A stretch of 64,000 bases of DNA from Pedobacter alluvionis (GTDB lineage: Bacteria; Bacteroidota; Bacteroidia; Sphingobacteriales; Sphingobacteriaceae), in NCBI RefSeq assembly GCF_003664035.1, contig NZ_RCCK01000012.1, positions 558,001 through 622,000 of the forward strand, written 5' to 3'. A program made the translations under genes and the position numbers. Below, piece after piece: positions 42,388-52,274 of the stretch (positions are counted from its first letter, which is position 1; each line of letters starts with the position of its first letter). The notes under the pieces were generated by a model. The model searched no databases. It was not told the origin of the DNA and worked only from the letters and a program-made list of their open reading frames with translations.

Positions 42388-43911
42388 ATGAAAAAGAAAC
42401 TTCAAATACTGCCTTCTATTATTGCCTACTTTTTTGTGCTATTATTCTGTTACGCTAGTGTAAGCAAAATATTGGACTTTGAAAATTTTCAGTTGCAATT
42501 AGCACAGTCTCCCTTATTAAGTGCCTATGCGGGATTTATCTCCTACGCTGTTATTGTTTTGGAATTGTTGATTTCATTTGTACTATTATTCGAAAAAAGC
42601 AGAAATGTTGGCGTATATGCTTCTACCGCTTTAATGTCAGCGTTTACCATATATATATTTCTTATTTTGAATTACAGTGATTTTGTGCCTTGCTCGTGCG
42701 GTGGTATTCTGGAGAAGTTAGGTTGGACAGAGCATCTGATCTTTAACATTATATGTGTATTTGCAGGATTTCTCTCACTTATTCTTGTAGCCAGACAGGA
42801 GCAACATCTCTTTAAAAGAACGCTTTTAATAATTGTATCAACTAATATTCTGAGTATCCTACTTGTTATTTTTTTATTTATTTCTTCAGAAGATATTATT
42901 AAACATGAAAATAATTTCACAAGAAGATTCTTGCTGTATCCTGTAGTTGAAGACAAAATCAAAAATCTAGATCATGACCAGTATTACTTTGCAGGGAATG
43001 ATGGGAAACATATTTATCTCGGGAATAAGTCATATCCACAGCGTCTTACAACTGTTGATTATGATTTAAATGTGATTACTCAAATGAGAATTATTCCCGA
43101 CAGTATTAATCATCTATTTAAGAATCTGCGATTGCAGGTTCTCTACCCCTATTATTTTTTATATGACGGAACTGTTCCCGTGATCTACAGAGGAAAGGTG
43201 GGAAGTAGGAATGCCGAAACAATCAGTTATAAAGAAGCTTATTTCAGCCAGATGATTCCTTTGGACTCAGGGAGCTTCGTAGTACGGACCATGAATAGAG
43301 ATAGCCGTCAACTTTCAATCGCATCGTTTGACATACATAAAGAGCCTAAGATAAAATTGTTCGACCACATTCTCGAAAAACAGGCTGATGGAGTTTTTGA
43401 TAGTGATGGACAACTTGCGGTTTCTGAAAATCCTCGAAGGCCCATATACCTATATAGTTACCGAAATCAGTTTCTGACAATTGATCATCAGTTTAAGGTG
43501 AAAAAGAAACTAAACACGATTGATACAATCAGCAAAGCAAAAGTTCAGATTACGAGCATGTCCGACGGAAGGCATAAGATGTCAGCTCCACCATTAAAGG
43601 TGAATCAAAACATCGCTGCATATGGAAATCTTGCATTGATACAATCCGAACTCAAAGGGAAGTTTGAATCTTCAGAAGAATGGAAGAAAGCGAAAGTGAT
43701 GGATATCTATCGTACGGACCGACAAGAGTATATCGGCAGTTTCCATATTTTCAACAGGAGAAAAAAAGCAATGTCAGATTATGACATGACCGACCAGTAC
43801 CTTTTTGTGATCATCGGAAATGAGCTGATCAGACATAAGTATAGAAAACCATTAACGGACTATCTAAACAGGGGAAGCCGAAAACCTGATCCAAGAGTAG
43901 GTACACATTAA
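42388..43911 (+). CDS. MauE/DoxX-like membrane protein fused to a propeller-like C-terminal domain
   Basis: 507 residues. The first about 165 form a four- to five-helix membrane domain (for example IIAYFFVLLFCYASVSKILD, ISYAVIVLELLISFVLLF, LSLILVARQE) of the MauE type, with a vicinal-type pair C102-S-C104 in VPCSCGGILEKLGW. MauE-like proteins act in disulfide chemistry at the membrane. Residues about 190-507 are soluble, beta-rich, with repeated YFAGNDGKHIYLGNKSYP and SIASFDIHKEPKIKLFDH patterns that suggest a beta-propeller facing the periplasm. The DUF6520 four-cysteine peptide gene follows 13 bp later, a plausible substrate. Function inferred. Confidence 0.72.
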   Translation: MKKKLQILPSIIAYFFVLLFCYASVSKILDFENFQLQLAQSPLLSAYAGFISYAVIVLELLISFVLLFEKSRNVGVYASTALMSAFTIYIFLILNYSDFVPCSCGGILEKLGWTEHLIFNIICVFAGFLSLILVARQEQHLFKRTLLIIVSTNILSILLVIFLFISSEDIIKHENNFTRRFLLYPVVEDKIKNLDHDQYYFAGNDGKHIYLGNKSYPQRLTTVDYDLNVITQMRIIPDSINHLFKNLRLQVLYPYYFLYDGTVPVIYRGKVGSRNAETISYKEAYFSQMIPLDSGSFVVRTMNRDSRQLSIASFDIHKEPKIKLFDHILEKQADGVFDSDGQLAVSENPRRPIYLYSYRNQFLTIDHQFKVKKKLNTIDTISKAKVQITSMSDGRHKMSAPPLKVNQNIAAYGNLALIQSELKGKFESSEEWKKAKVMDIYRTDRQEYIGSFHIFNRRKKAMSDYDMTDQYLFVIIGNELIRHKYRKPLTDYLNRGSRKPDPRVGTH

Positions 43912-43924
43912 TCTATTTTTAATT

Positions 43925-44182
43925 ATGAAAAATTTATTTTTCTCTGCATTCATTGTACTGATTGGTACAGGAGCAGCGTTTGCTACAAAAGAAGCAAACA
44001 CTAAAAGTGCTATCGTTAAAGGATATCACTTTGACACAGCACAGGGTCTTTGTGTCAATTCTCAGGAAGACTGTAATACCGTTGAGACTGCTGCATTTTG
44101 CGAATGGTCTGAGGATGGATCTACACTGAGAACTTTTATCTCCCCTACGATGTGCGGAAGCCCGCTGTACAAAATTCAGTAA
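43925..44182 (+). CDS. DUF6520-type small secreted four-cysteine protein
   Basis: 85 residues. Signal peptide to about residue 20 (FFSAFIVLIGTGAAFA). The mature part of about 65 residues has exactly four cysteines (Cys43, Cys50, Cys59, Cys77), enough for two disulfides, with the family pattern G-L-C ... D-C ... F-C-E-W ... M-C-G-S-P-L-Y. DUF6520 proteins are small, numerous and uncharacterised in Bacteroidota. The gene is co-oriented and nearly adjacent to the MauE fusion and ends in a bidirectional terminator. Confidence 0.8.
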   Translation: MKNLFFSAFIVLIGTGAAFATKEANTKSAIVKGYHFDTAQGLCVNSQEDCNTVETAAFCEWSEDGSTLRTFISPTMCGSPLYKIQ

Positions 44183-44189
44183 TTTACTC

Positions 44190-44217
44190 AAAAAGGACGC
44201 TATCAGCGTCCTTTTTT
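44190..44217. terminator. Bidirectional terminator between the DUF6520 and S9 peptidase genes
   Basis: AAAAAGGACGCT (44190-44201) and AGCGTCCTTTTTT (44205-44217) form a 12-bp stem with a three-base loop, flanked by A- and T-runs, so it can end transcripts from both sides. The stop codon of the leftward S9 peptidase (44203-44205) lies in the loop and stem. Confidence 0.85.
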
Positions 44218-46710
44218 AATTTGTTTGTTAATCCATTCCACATCATGCATGTCTTTGAGAAAGTAGTTCCACCATTCCAGATTCCGAAGGTTCAGATCCC
44301 GGCTTTCAGCCGTGTCCTTTCCGAGATTATGATCCCCTTTCGGATAAAAAAGCGCAATTGCTTGTTTTCTGTTTCTCACCATTCCTCCAAAAAACTCCCT
44401 GGTATGATCCCATAGGACGTTTTCGTCTTTCATTCCTGTCCAGAGCAAGATCGGCGAACTGATCTGGTCAACGTTGTATATGGGGTTGTTTTTCACATAC
44501 AGCTCTTTGTAATCGGTAAATGCACCGGGCATTTCATATTGTCCATTTTCAAACTGCCAGAAATAGGGATTTCCTGTATCATTGTGATAGGAAAAATAGG
44601 TTCTTACAATATCACTGTTTGCTGATCCTGCGATGTATGCAGCAAACAGTTTGGAATATGTTGCAATAAAATTTGTTTCATAACCTCCCATTGAATGGCC
44701 TGTCAGGCCTATTTTCTGCATATCGATATTCTTGTAGGAAGACAGTGCATCAATTGAACTATCCACACAATCCAATGCCGATAATCCAGGTCCTTTTGAT
44801 CCAAAAACGATGTCTGGTAAATAAACAAAATATCCCTGGTCAAGAAGGCTTCGCAGATCAAATCCAACAGCATCACCATTCGGATAGAAATAAACATTTG
44901 ACAGCTTATGTTGAATTTTATAAATACTGACGATTAACGGATATTTCTTAAATGGATTAAACCTCATCGGATAATAAAGCAGTCCTTTTAGAGATTTACC
45001 ATCACTATTAATATAGTGAATAATTTCCTGTCTCATCAATGCGGCGGTATCATCTTTTTTATTCCCGCTGAATAATACTGACTTTTTCTTCCGCTTCAAA
45101 TCATGATAATATACCGCAGTCGGCAAATTGAAATTTTCTTCAACCGAGAAAGCATCATTGCCTTCTGCGGTCAACACCATTTCGCTAACAAGATTGGAAA
45201 CAGATGGAATAATTTCTTTAAATGTTCCCTTATGATAAGATAAAAAGGAAGTCTTATTAATTGAATCTAAAAGTTTGATAACTGTAATTTTATCAGGATA
45301 TAATCCACTTGCTCGGATACTGTTGTAATTAGAAATATAAGGTGATTGAAAGTTCAACACAGTAGAACTCAGACCTGAGGTGTTTTTGATAACTTCCAGT
45401 TTTTTGAGGCCAATATTAAATCTTAAGAGTCCGTTTTTGCTTTCAAAATATATGTTTTTGCCTTCTTCGTCAAAAAAAGGGCGGTCAAGATTTAAAGCGT
45501 CAATCATTAATTTTTGCTGAAGCTTAATATCAAATAGCTCCCATTTCTTTTTCAAGTAATTAAAACTTAACAAGTGGTCACTCACCGGTGATGCGACCAA
45601 ATTTTCAGATTGATCAAAAATCTCAGTAAACTTCTTTATTACCGTATCATATAGCTGAATTTTGATAACAGGGAAGTGGGTAACGTAATTATAATCCTGA
45701 TAGGCATCAAATGCAAGCAGGTAACGGGGATTGTGTATCGGTGCAAACAACGGATATTTAATACTCGGTAACTTATGGGGCTCAAGCATTCCTAATTTCC
45801 AGAGATAGTATTCATTCTTAGCGTTTGATCCGGTTTTTTTAGCTTTTAAATTTCCATCGTTGGCATACCATATATCAGGAATATCGTATTCTATGTCTGT
45901 TCTGATCTGCTTATCTACATCTATAAAGAACGAATTTCCATCCAATGTTTCAACGATTTTCACAGAGTTGAGGTAAGTTGAATCTCCTAGTTTCAGATGA
46001 GTAATCTCATGAGTCTTAGTATTTACTAAAGTAACTATCAATTGGGGCTGATCTTTCAAAATCTCCGTTATGGTAACATATTTACCGGAATTTGTCAACT
46101 CAACTCTTCTGATTTCAGAATCCGTCTCATAAACAGGAATTGCTTTTTTGTCTGTTAGCAGTGTCAGCCTGTTGGCCCCCCCCTCTTTGCATACCGCAAA
46201 AATCAATTGCTGTTTGTCGGTTACGTAATGCGTAACTTTCTCAATTTCATTCAGCAGATTTCCTGACGAACCGTACAGCGACAAGCGATTGTCCTTATTC
46301 CATAACAGGAAGTGATGATACTTCGGTAATGCAGACGCTTGTTTTGTGTCATTGTATATCATTTTCTCTAAACTGATCAAATCAATTAACTCTGCTGTGC
46401 GCTCACCTGCAACAAGAAGTTTATGATCCTTTATGAATGAAAAATAATCGTTCCGCTTTACCAGCGCCATCACAGGCTGATCGGCTTTTTTACGGTCTAA
46501 AATTAAAAGTGTATCGCGACTGTTTTTAAACTGTTTTTTCAATGAAATCCATCTGCCATCAGGGGAAAGCTGGAGATTGCCCGGCTTATAATAATGTCCA
46601 TACGTTTTACGGATTGAATCGTAGATGATCGCTGTTTCACTTTGACCTGACAAACAGGTGAATAGACATGTCAACCACAGAACAATAAGTTTTAAAAGAT
46701 ATTGTACCAT
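44203..46710 (-). CDS. S9-family (prolyl oligopeptidase-like) secreted peptidase
   Basis: 835 residues with a signal peptide (YLLKLIVLWLTCLFTCLSGQ). Residues about 25-560 form a beta-propeller-like domain. The C-terminal alpha/beta-hydrolase carries GHSMGGYE (nucleophile Ser673), an Asp in GMKDENVLW, and the catalytic His794 in KGDHNLG. S9 enzymes cut short peptides, so a role in trimming peptides brought in or released by the neighbouring SusC/SusD pair is likely; the DUF6520 peptide is a possible substrate. Its ATG overlaps the susD stop by one base (TGATG). Confidence 0.85.
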   Translation of the reverse strand: MVQYLLKLIVLWLTCLFTCLSGQSETAIIYDSIRKTYGHYYKPGNLQLSPDGRWISLKKQFKNSRDTLLILDRKKADQPVMALVKRNDYFSFIKDHKLLVAGERTAELIDLISLEKMIYNDTKQASALPKYHHFLLWNKDNRLSLYGSSGNLLNEIEKVTHYVTDKQQLIFAVCKEGGANRLTLLTDKKAIPVYETDSEIRRVELTNSGKYVTITEILKDQPQLIVTLVNTKTHEITHLKLGDSTYLNSVKIVETLDGNSFFIDVDKQIRTDIEYDIPDIWYANDGNLKAKKTGSNAKNEYYLWKLGMLEPHKLPSIKYPLFAPIHNPRYLLAFDAYQDYNYVTHFPVIKIQLYDTVIKKFTEIFDQSENLVASPVSDHLLSFNYLKKKWELFDIKLQQKLMIDALNLDRPFFDEEGKNIYFESKNGLLRFNIGLKKLEVIKNTSGLSSTVLNFQSPYISNYNSIRASGLYPDKITVIKLLDSINKTSFLSYHKGTFKEIIPSVSNLVSEMVLTAEGNDAFSVEENFNLPTAVYYHDLKRKKKSVLFSGNKKDDTAALMRQEIIHYINSDGKSLKGLLYYPMRFNPFKKYPLIVSIYKIQHKLSNVYFYPNGDAVGFDLRSLLDQGYFVYLPDIVFGSKGPGLSALDCVDSSIDALSSYKNIDMQKIGLTGHSMGGYETNFIATYSKLFAAYIAGSANSDIVRTYFSYHNDTGNPYFWQFENGQYEMPGAFTDYKELYVKNNPIYNVDQISSPILLWTGMKDENVLWDHTREFFGGMVRNRKQAIALFYPKGDHNLGKDTAESRDLNLRNLEWWNYFLKDMHDVEWINKQIKKGR

Positions 46711-48086
46711 CAGTATCCTGAATTTTGAGGTTGGATATTAGGATTCAATAAAAGCTCTTTTTGAGGTATGGGCAATACCACAAAATGTAGTTTCCAGTTA
46801 GGTTTAACAGTCGACAATTCTGATAGTTTCCCCTGACGTTTCAGATCCAGAAACCGGTGTCCCATCTCAGTAAAAAATTCTTTACAATTCTCTACGCTGA
46901 TCTCAGATAGGATCATTTCTTTTGAGGATGAACCTGTAAGCAATGGAATTCCTGCTCTCTGCTTGACCGCATTGATAAATTGTAGGGATTCATTTATTTT
47001 ATTTTGCTCAGCCAATGTTTCAGCTAATAGCAAATAGGCTTCCTCCAACCTGAAAACCACAGAATACTCAGTATTATTGTTGCTAAGATTTTTGTATTTA
47101 TTAGGCCGATACCAGGTATTGTTCCCTACGGTTACAGCAGAAGTCCAAAATTGTTTTCTTTTGTCACTGCCGCTAAAACTGTTGATCAGGTGTGGAGACA
47201 GGGCAACTGATGTAGGCGCTGAGTTGGTGAAATAAAAGACAGCTATCTCTTTGGTGGCATCGCCACCATTCCGTGGCTTTAATTGCCAGATGATATGGCT
47301 TCCCGATTTGTCAAAAACTTTGGTAATATCATTTTGAAACTGATACAGAGGACTGTGGATAATTTCTTTCAGGAGACCTTCAGCAGCATTCCAGTTTTTT
47401 TGAAGCATATAGATCTTGGCAAGTATGAGCTGTGCAGTCTTGCGATTGGGATAAATTCTTTCTGTATGGCGGTACTGATCTTGAAGTAATGGAATTACCT
47501 CATTTAAATCGCTTGTAAGACGCTGCAAAACCTCCAGAGCAGGTGTTTTAGAAATGGACTGATTGATCATGTAATTGGTGGTGACTGGGTAAGGGATATC
47601 TCCATACAGCTGTTGCAAATAATAGAACAAAAGAGACCTGATCATCAAAGCCTCACCCCTGATCCGTTGTTTTTCAGCAATAGGTATCGAGGTAGATTTT
47701 TCTATTCCTTCAATAATAGCATTTGCCATATATACTTTCTGGTAGGCATTAGTCCAATAAGTATACAGGGCTGGGTTTGTGTCGATTACAGTATTTTGGT
47801 ACAATTCAGCCAAACCATTTGTGGAAGCACTCGCGTAGTAACTGAGTTCATCAGTGTACATACTCATCAACATGCCTGACTGGTCACCTGCAATGGGAGA
47901 ATTGTCCCAAAGTCCCGAATACAGACCTGCTAACGCGGCGTTTGCAGTCTGAAGATTTTCAAAAACCTGATCCGAAGTGATCTGGTTAGATGGAGTATCC
48001 ACCTCTAATAATTTTTCACATGAAATCAGACATGCTTTAATGGACAGGGCTGCTGTTAAAAAGGTTATTTTAATATAGGTTTTCAT
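46710..48086 (-). CDS. SusD/RagB-family outer-membrane lipoprotein
   Basis: 458 residues. A signal ends in ACLISC, the lipidation site, and the mature start is CEKLLEVDTPSNQITSDQVF, typical of SusD proteins, with NAALAGLYSGLWDNS and tetratricopeptide-like helices (LRGEALMIRSLLFYYLQQLYGD-type region) in the middle. SusD lids the SusC channel and captures the ligand. Ends in NIQPQNSGY, coupled to the S9 peptidase by TGATG, and lies 13 bp downstream of susC. Confidence 0.93.
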   Translation of the reverse strand: MKTYIKITFLTAALSIKACLISCEKLLEVDTPSNQITSDQVFENLQTANAALAGLYSGLWDNSPIAGDQSGMLMSMYTDELSYYASASTNGLAELYQNTVIDTNPALYTYWTNAYQKVYMANAIIEGIEKSTSIPIAEKQRIRGEALMIRSLLFYYLQQLYGDIPYPVTTNYMINQSISKTPALEVLQRLTSDLNEVIPLLQDQYRHTERIYPNRKTAQLILAKIYMLQKNWNAAEGLLKEIIHSPLYQFQNDITKVFDKSGSHIIWQLKPRNGGDATKEIAVFYFTNSAPTSVALSPHLINSFSGSDKRKQFWTSAVTVGNNTWYRPNKYKNLSNNNTEYSVVFRLEEAYLLLAETLAEQNKINESLQFINAVKQRAGIPLLTGSSSKEMILSEISVENCKEFFTEMGHRFLDLKRQGKLSELSTVKPNWKLHFVVLPIPQKELLLNPNIQPQNSGY

Positions 48087-48099
48087 TATTTTTTATTTT

Positions 48100-51000
48100 T
48101 TAAAGATTAAACTGAATACCAAACGCATAGGTCTTCAGCGCAGGTAAAAAACTACTGGTTCCTGATTCTGGGTCAATTCCGAAATACCGAGTCCAGGTCC
48201 ATAGGTTTTGCCCCTGAAAGTAAATCTTGACATCACGGAAAAGTGAGGACTCTTTTAAAGGTATTCTGTAGGAAAGCTGGATATTTTTCAGCCTGATGAA
48301 TGATCCATCGGAGACTGTTGCATCACTGTTTTGGAATAAAGAATGAAGGGTATTGACTGAAGACCTATAGGGCATGTAATATCCTGAAGGGTTTTCGGGA
48401 GACCATACATTCAACAATTCTTTTGGCAGGTTGTTCATCAGTCCAGGTGAGGCCATTGAAGCGTTATAGTTCCTGCTTTTCTGCTTCACAAACTGAAAAA
48501 GAAGGGAAAGATCCCAGTTAGCATATCTAAACTGATTGCTCCATCCGCCAAAATACTGAACGGAAAGATTTTCAATTATCTGTCGGTCGTCCGTTGATGT
48601 AACTTTACCATCTTGATTGTAATCCGTGAACTGGTACTGACCTGTCTGAGTATGTATTCCTTCAAGATGGTACAGCCTGATGATATCGACAGGCTGACCA
48701 ATCACATACGTATTGGCATAGGTGGAACCAGAAAGACCTGGAAAGGAAAGAAGTTTGTTTTTAGGGAAACTTATATTGAAGCTGGTCTGCCATTGAAAGT
48801 CACCTGTGACGATAGGATGGGCATTCGCTTCAAGCTCCAGGCCTGTATTCTGTACGGTAGCATCAAGGTTAGCATTGACCATTGTAAATCCTGTCACCGC
48901 AGGAAGCTGATAGCCTACCAGTTGATTGGATGAGCGGTTATGGTAGTAGGCAGCGGTAAGGTTTAGCCTGCTTTTAAAAAGTCCGAATTCAAGGGCCATT
49001 TCCATCTTTGTGGTTTTTTCCCAGCTGAAATCGGGATTGTATAGCCGTGAGGGAATAAGCCCGGTCACCCCGTTGTATACTGAAGTAGATAATATCGTGT
49101 AGGTATCTAAATATTGATAATCTCCGATATTGTCGCTTCCCGAAGTTCCTATACTACCTCTGAGTTTTCCGAAACTGAGCCACCTAGAATCTTTAAAAAT
49201 ATTTTCTTTAGAGAAAAGCCATGCGGCTCCTACTGCACCGAAGTCAGCAAATTTATTGTTCGGTCCGAAACGACTGCTGCCATCTCTTCTCCCAGTAACA
49301 TTCAGGATGTACTTTTTATTCAGTTGGTAATTTATTCTTCCGAATAATGCGGCATAGCGGTATTTACTGGAAATTTGATCGCCAATGACCTTGGTCTGTG
49401 CAGCGGCTATGTTTTCAATAAATGAATTGCTTTCAAAACCAATTCCTGTGATAGAGCCCTGCCTGCTGACATCCTGCTGATAGGTCGCACCTACAAGAAT
49501 GTCAAATTGATGGCTTCCTTTCTGGAAATTCCAGTTGAGCTGAGGTTCCAATATATAGGAAAAGCGGTGTTGATTGAATTTAGAAGCTTGTGAGTATGCA
49601 CTTGACTGTCCGGTTACAAAAGCAGGATTATATATTGTATTAGGCCTTAAGGACCATTCTTCAAAGCCCTGATAGTTGAAACCGCCATTGAATTTAAAGC
49701 TAACGTTTTTGAGCAGTTCATATTCTGCATTGTAGTTATTCATGAACTGAACATTATTGTTGGAATAAGAAGCATTATATGCCGCTACCGGATTGGTAAA
49801 GGTATTGTTCTGCCAGTTTAGACCTCCGTCCGGATGATAAAGCGCAGGAGCGTTGGGTGCCAGTGTATAGGCAGTCTTGGTCAGGTCTTCATTGATCACA
49901 TTATTTTTCTGGTTAGAAAATAAACTGGAGATATTTAAACGAAAGCGGCTGTCTTTAGACTGATGATTCAGATTCGTTGAAATGTTGTTGGTCTTATATT
50001 TAAAATCTTTGGCATGGACGGTACCTTGCTCCTGATGACCGAAGCTGACCAGAAAAGTCGTGGTTTCATTTCCACCGGTCAGGGAGAGTTGGGTATTTGA
50101 TGCTGAGGCTAAGTTTCCGATCAGTTCTTTTCTCCAGTCGGTATAGCGATTCTGATCCCAGGTTCCGTTAATGTCATAGGCAGTTGCAGGATAGACCGAA
50201 ACTCCATTGTTGCTGAATGCCTTTCTTCGCATGGCGATATATTCCTGTGTATCCATCATGTCAAGATTGGAAAGAGCTTTGCTAAAAGAATACTGGCTAT
50301 TAAAACTAAGACCCAGCCTGCCTGACTTTCCTTTTTTGGTGGTAATCAAGACAACCCCGTTAGCCCCTCTTGAACCGTAAATGGCTGTAGCATCGGCATC
50401 CTTTAAGATTTCGAAACTTTCAATATCCTGTGGGGAAATGCTGTTGAGCGGATTGATGCTCCCGCCCGGTAAGGCCGGACCCGCAAACTGTGAGGGTGCC
50501 TGACCGCTTATGGGTACTCCGTCCACAACGTAGAGCGGTTGATTCCCGTCAATTCCACTGTTAGAAATAGTTCTGAGTGAATTCTGGCCTCTGATCTGAA
50601 TCTGATAACCGCCACCTGCTGTTCCTCCATTCTGGGTAATATTAACTCCTGCCATTCGGCCCTGAGCTGATGCCAAAACATTGGTCACGGGCTGGTTTTC
50701 TACGTCTTTGGCTGAAATTTTGGCAATGCTCCCTGTCCTTTCTTTGTCTTTTACTTTGTAATAACCGGCATTGAGGACGACTTCCTCGATCTTTGTTTCC
50801 TTCCTAGAAGTCTCCATAGAGTCATTTCTTTTTTGCGGTATAGCCGCCAATGGAATGAGTTCCTCGGTATCTGCCATTTCAGATACTTTGAGGATTTTTT
50901 GCCTGATAATAAGTGTATTATTAAAAATGAGGGCTTCAAGAGGTAAGCCCTTTAGTATCTTATTCGCGCAACCAAGTACACTTTCATTGATACATTTTGT

Positions 51001-51207
51001 CCCCTGAATTCTGTGTTTTTCTAGATCATTATTAGAATAAGCGAAGGATTTGATCTTGTTTTCTGCGAGAAAACCTTTCATTGCATCCTCGGCAGAGATT
51101 TTACCAACCGAATAATTAACCTTTATTTTTGAAAGGTCTTGTTGCTGCCCGTTAATGAGCGTTACTCCCGATAAAAGCAATAGGGCAGCCGTGCAAATAT
51201 TTTTCAT
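48100..51207 (-). CDS. SusC/RagA-type TonB-dependent receptor with N-terminal STN domain
   Basis: 1035 residues with a signal peptide (LLLLSGVTLINGQ). Residues about 25-100 form a secretin/TonB short N-terminal domain (ISAEDAMKGFLAENKIKSFA), the part that talks to a FecR anti-sigma factor. Then a TonB-box/plug region (VTNVLASAQGRMAGVNITQN, then YVVDGVPISG, DADATAIYGSRGANGVVLIT) and a large beta-barrel ending in F-x-F-N-L (TYAFGIQFNL). The STN domain and the upstream sigma/FecR pair show it is a cell-surface signalling transporter. Ligand, probably a peptide given the S9 partner, is unproven. Confidence 0.95.
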   Translation of the reverse strand: MKNICTAALLLLSGVTLINGQQQDLSKIKVNYSVGKISAEDAMKGFLAENKIKSFAYSNNDLEKHRIQGTKCINESVLGCANKILKGLPLEALIFNNTLIIRQKILKVSEMADTEELIPLAAIPQKRNDSMETSRKETKIEEVVLNAGYYKVKDKERTGSIAKISAKDVENQPVTNVLASAQGRMAGVNITQNGGTAGGGYQIQIRGQNSLRTISNSGIDGNQPLYVVDGVPISGQAPSQFAGPALPGGSINPLNSISPQDIESFEILKDADATAIYGSRGANGVVLITTKKGKSGRLGLSFNSQYSFSKALSNLDMMDTQEYIAMRRKAFSNNGVSVYPATAYDINGTWDQNRYTDWRKELIGNLASASNTQLSLTGGNETTTFLVSFGHQEQGTVHAKDFKYKTNNISTNLNHQSKDSRFRLNISSLFSNQKNNVINEDLTKTAYTLAPNAPALYHPDGGLNWQNNTFTNPVAAYNASYSNNNVQFMNNYNAEYELLKNVSFKFNGGFNYQGFEEWSLRPNTIYNPAFVTGQSSAYSQASKFNQHRFSYILEPQLNWNFQKGSHQFDILVGATYQQDVSRQGSITGIGFESNSFIENIAAAQTKVIGDQISSKYRYAALFGRINYQLNKKYILNVTGRRDGSSRFGPNNKFADFGAVGAAWLFSKENIFKDSRWLSFGKLRGSIGTSGSDNIGDYQYLDTYTILSTSVYNGVTGLIPSRLYNPDFSWEKTTKMEMALEFGLFKSRLNLTAAYYHNRSSNQLVGYQLPAVTGFTMVNANLDATVQNTGLELEANAHPIVTGDFQWQTSFNISFPKNKLLSFPGLSGSTYANTYVIGQPVDIIRLYHLEGIHTQTGQYQFTDYNQDGKVTSTDDRQIIENLSVQYFGGWSNQFRYANWDLSLLFQFVKQKSRNYNASMASPGLMNNLPKELLNVWSPENPSGYYMPYRSSVNTLHSLFQNSDATVSDGSFIRLKNIQLSYRIPLKESSLFRDVKIYFQGQNLWTWTRYFGIDPESGTSSFLPALKTYAFGIQFNL

Positions 51208-51268
51208 ATTTTTGCATGAGTATTAAAAATTAATAATTGAGTGAAGATTCGTTATTGTTTTAGTACGT

Positions 51269-51292
51269 GGCCGACGGTTGCCCCCGTCGGTC
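51269..51292. promoter_or_regulatory. GC-rich hairpin between fecR and susC
   Basis: GGCCGACGG - TTGCCC - CCGTCGGTC: a nine-pair stem (one G-U) with a six-base loop in an otherwise AT-rich 146-bp gap. On the minus strand no U-run follows directly, so it is likelier an mRNA-processing or attenuating structure between fecR and susC than a full terminator. Confidence 0.5.
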
Positions 51293-51353
51293 GTTTTGTA
51301 TCTTACCTTGTTATCTGTCCGGTTTCAAGGCTGGCGTCATCAGGCACCAAAGC

Positions 51354-52178
51354 CTACTTTTCCAATTCAAAAAGTGAATCATTGATATGTTTAAATTTGA
51401 GATTAAGCTGAAAAGCCAGCATATGAACTGCTATATCAGCGGTTGTGTCTGATACGGAGGTTGTAATCTTTGTATTTTCCAGATCAGCTGGATAATGTAT
51501 GCTTACTCCATACGTTTTTTCGATAATTTGAAATGCATCTTTTATTGGACATGCCTTGAACGTCAGGGATGCCAGTTTTTCATTTGGCGGTACAATATTG
51601 ATATTTTCAGTTTCCATTACGGACGTCACTTCGGGAATCCCAAAATTTGTGAAGGTCTGTTTAGGTTTTAATGCAATTGTCTCTTTGGAATGGTGCGGTT
51701 TATACACCAAAACCTTTCCTTCATAGAGATCAACTTTAAAGGTATTTCCGTATTGTGAAATCTTAAAAACAGTTCCAAGTACCTTTGTTTCATATCCTTT
51801 ACCATGAACAATGAAAGGGTGATCCTTAGATTTTGCTACATTGAAGACAGCATCTCCTTCAAGGAAAACATCTCTGGTATCAGCGGGAAATGATTTTTCA
51901 ACGGTTAGTTTTGCTCCCCTTGATAAAGTAACCCGTGAGCCATCTCTCAACAATACATTTTCAGTTCCGGATTGAGCAAAATAGATATCCGGTTTTGAGA
52001 TTGTACTATAGCCAACCATACCCCCTACTGAAAGAATTATAACTGTAGCAGCTATTGAAATTACCCGAACCAGTCGCTTTCTGCGTTCCCTGATTTCAAT
52101 TTCTTTGATGATGTTTTCCCACATCAGCTGTTTTTCCTGTGGAGTAGGTGGCTGTAAACGGGGTTGTTTTTGTTCCAT
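51354..52178 (-). CDS. FecR-type anti-sigma factor
   Basis: 274 residues from the ATG at 52178 (MEQKQPRLQPPTPQEKQLMW); the 13-residue extension to 52217 is not needed. Cytosolic N-terminal sigma-binding part, membrane helix about 37-58 (VRVISIAATVIILSVGGMVG), then the periplasmic FecR domain (TVEKSFPADTRDVFLEGDAV, FIVHGKGYETKVLGTVFKIS) and the C-terminal STN-like part (LTFKACPIKDAFQIIEKTYG). It relays receptor state from SusC to the sigma factor encoded just upstream. Confidence 0.92.
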   Translation of the reverse strand: MEQKQPRLQPPTPQEKQLMWENIIKEIEIRERRKRLVRVISIAATVIILSVGGMVGYSTISKPDIYFAQSGTENVLLRDGSRVTLSRGAKLTVEKSFPADTRDVFLEGDAVFNVAKSKDHPFIVHGKGYETKVLGTVFKISQYGNTFKVDLYEGKVLVYKPHHSKETIALKPKQTFTNFGIPEVTSVMETENINIVPPNEKLASLTFKACPIKDAFQIIEKTYGVSIHYPADLENTKITTSVSDTTADIAVHMLAFQLNLKFKHINDSLFELEK

Positions 52179-52274
52179 GATGAGAGGTCCTTTATTATAT
52201 ATTAGGACGAAACTCAAAAAAACACACCCCCCTCACTTTAAAATTTAACTAATTTTAAGAGAGTTTAACTATTT